5,603 nucleotides of DNA from an uncultured Eubacteriales bacterium (lineage in GTDB: Bacteria; Bacillota; Clostridia; Christensenellales; Aristaeellaceae). A program made the translations under genes and the position numbers. The notes beneath the pieces were generated by a model. The model saw nothing but the letters and a program-made list of their open reading frames with translations, was not told where the DNA came from and did not search any database. This document shows positions 4,866 to 5,603 of this stretch, piece by piece (position 1 is the first letter of the stretch; every line of letters begins with the position of its first letter). The stretch is taken from positions 1-5,603 of the forward strand of contig USDD01000133.1 in NCBI GenBank assembly GCA_900553265.1. Reading direction: 5' to 3'.

Positions 4866-5603
4866 CTTATGCTGATTCTGGCCTGTCTGCTGCTGACGGG
4901 CTGCATGACCGGCGGCGGAACGGACGATCCCGACACGAAATGGGTCTCGCTTTCGGACGCGCCCGCGCTTCCAGAGTCCCTGAAAACCAATGGAAGCGAT
5001 GTTCCGACGCTCAAAGTATACGACGTTTCCAAGAAAAAAATCGTTGAAATGGATCTGGAGGAATACGTGGAGGGCGTAGTCGCCGGCGAGATGAAGAACG
5101 ACTGGCCCATCGAGGCGCTGAAGGCGCAGTCCATTCTCGCGAGGACGTTCGTGCTGAAATTTTGCGACAGCAAAAAATCCCGCTACGACGGCGCGGACAT
5201 CTCCACCGACGTGAGCGAGGCGCAGGCCTACGCGCCGGAAAACATCAACGACCGCATCCGTCAGGCCGTCGAGGAAACCCGCGGCATCGTAATGGTCAGC
5301 GACGGCGAATACCCTCAGGCATGGTTCTTCGCGCACTCCGGCGGCAAGACCGAGCTGCCCTCGGTGGCATTAGACTACTCTCAGGGCGACCCCGAATACC
5401 TTAGGGTCACAGAATCGCCGGACTCGGACAAAGCGCCCGACAGCGTGAAGGAATGGACGGCGACGTTTACGAAGGATGAGGTGCAAAAAGCCTGCGCCGA
5501 TTCCGGACTGAAGGTCGACGCGATAAACACAGTGGAGATCGGCGAAAGGGGAGAGTCGGGGCGCGCTAAGACGCTGAAGATCAACGGAAGCGAGGTCTCC
5601 GCG
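4842..5603 (+). CDS. SpoIID/LytB-domain lipoprotein, probable peptidoglycan lytic transglycosylase (3' end cut by the window)
   Basis: The 254 residues visible run to the last base with no stop. ATG 4842 is preferred because GAGGTGAT (4830-4837) precedes it at proper distance. GTG 4833 and ATG 4836, in frame, overlap that site. The N-terminus is a lipoprotein signal (basic MRNARR, hydrophobic core) with lipobox LTGC at 18-21, so Cys21 should be lipidated and the protein held on the outer membrane face. The SpoIID domain follows: LEEYVEGVVAGEM (72-84) with the conserved catalytic-type Glu83, then EALKAQSILART (91-102) and FFAHSGGKTE (162-171). SpoIID cleaves glycan strands and works with SpoIIQ, SpoIIM and SpoIIP in engulfment. 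In C. difficile SpoIID a zinc site uses His and Cys residues in a GADICTD...HCQAY-like stretch. Here the equivalent is GADISTDVSEAQAY (117-130), which lacks them. SpoIID itself usually has a plain membrane anchor, so this may be a paralogue rather than the engulfment enzyme. Confidence 0.88.
   Translation, partial: MRNARRFFLMLILACLLLTGCMTGGGTDDPDTKWVSLSDAPALPESLKTNGSDVPTLKVYDVSKKKIVEMDLEEYVEGVVAGEMKNDWPIEALKAQSILARTFVLKFCDSKKSRYDGADISTDVSEAQAYAPENINDRIRQAVEETRGIVMVSDGEYPQAWFFAHSGGKTELPSVALDYSQGDPEYLRVTESPDSDKAPDSVKEWTATFTKDEVQKACADSGLKVDAINTVEIGERGESGRAKTLKINGSEVSA

Noticed and set aside
3761..5047. Second + strand frame of 428 codons overlapping radA and the SpoIID-like gene
   Set aside because: It runs out of frame through conserved motifs of radA. 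It is Arg/Gly/Ala-rich shadow sequence with no ribosome binding site.

Overview
This 5.6 kb window carries five genes, all on the + strand, and all but the last are complete. It looks like the chromosome of a GC-rich, spore-forming-type Firmicute of the class Clostridia. The support is strong GGAGG-type ribosome binding sites, a RadA of standard Firmicutes length, and three cell-envelope genes of families used in sporulation peptidoglycan remodelling: an S11 D-Ala-D-Ala carboxypeptidase, a membrane-anchored M23/LytM protein of SpoIIQ type, and a SpoIID/LytB-domain lipoprotein. A more exact placement, for example Christensenellales, is only a guess. I see no phage, CRISPR, IS or tRNA genes.

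Layout. Positions 4-68 hold one copy of a structured intergenic repeat just upstream of the carboxypeptidase gene (103-1674). An 87-bp gap (1675-1761) follows, with a strong hairpin whose 3' arm contains the Shine-Dalgarno sequence of the next gene. That gene (1762-2916) encodes an M23 peptidase with a very unusual cytoplasmic N-terminus of about 195 residues, made of basic amphipathic repeats. The 154-bp gap 2917-3070 holds the second copy of the intergenic repeat, bracketed by two identical extended -10 promoter sequences 72 bp apart. A conserved-looking 99-aa protein of unknown function (3071-3370) and radA (3402-4793) follow as a probable two-gene operon. Six bases after the radA stop, a long terminator-like hairpin (4799-4861 plus a T-run) encloses the ribosome binding site and start codon of a SpoIID-like lipoprotein gene (4842 to the window end, truncated there).

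How the parts fit. The carboxypeptidase trims stem peptides. The M23 protein keeps the metal ligands needed for peptide cleavage or peptidoglycan binding. The SpoIID-type enzyme would cut glycan strands. Together they resemble the SpoIIQ/SpoIID engulfment toolkit of Clostridia, here interrupted by radA and a small gene. The most noteworthy signals are (a) the repeat that brings promoter-like ends and two hairpins to gene leaders, (b) two consecutive envelope genes whose translation starts lie in large hairpins, and (c) lineage-specific changes in the proteins: an Arg-rich tail on the carboxypeptidase, the repeat domain on the M23 protein, and loss of the zinc ligands known from C. difficile SpoIID.
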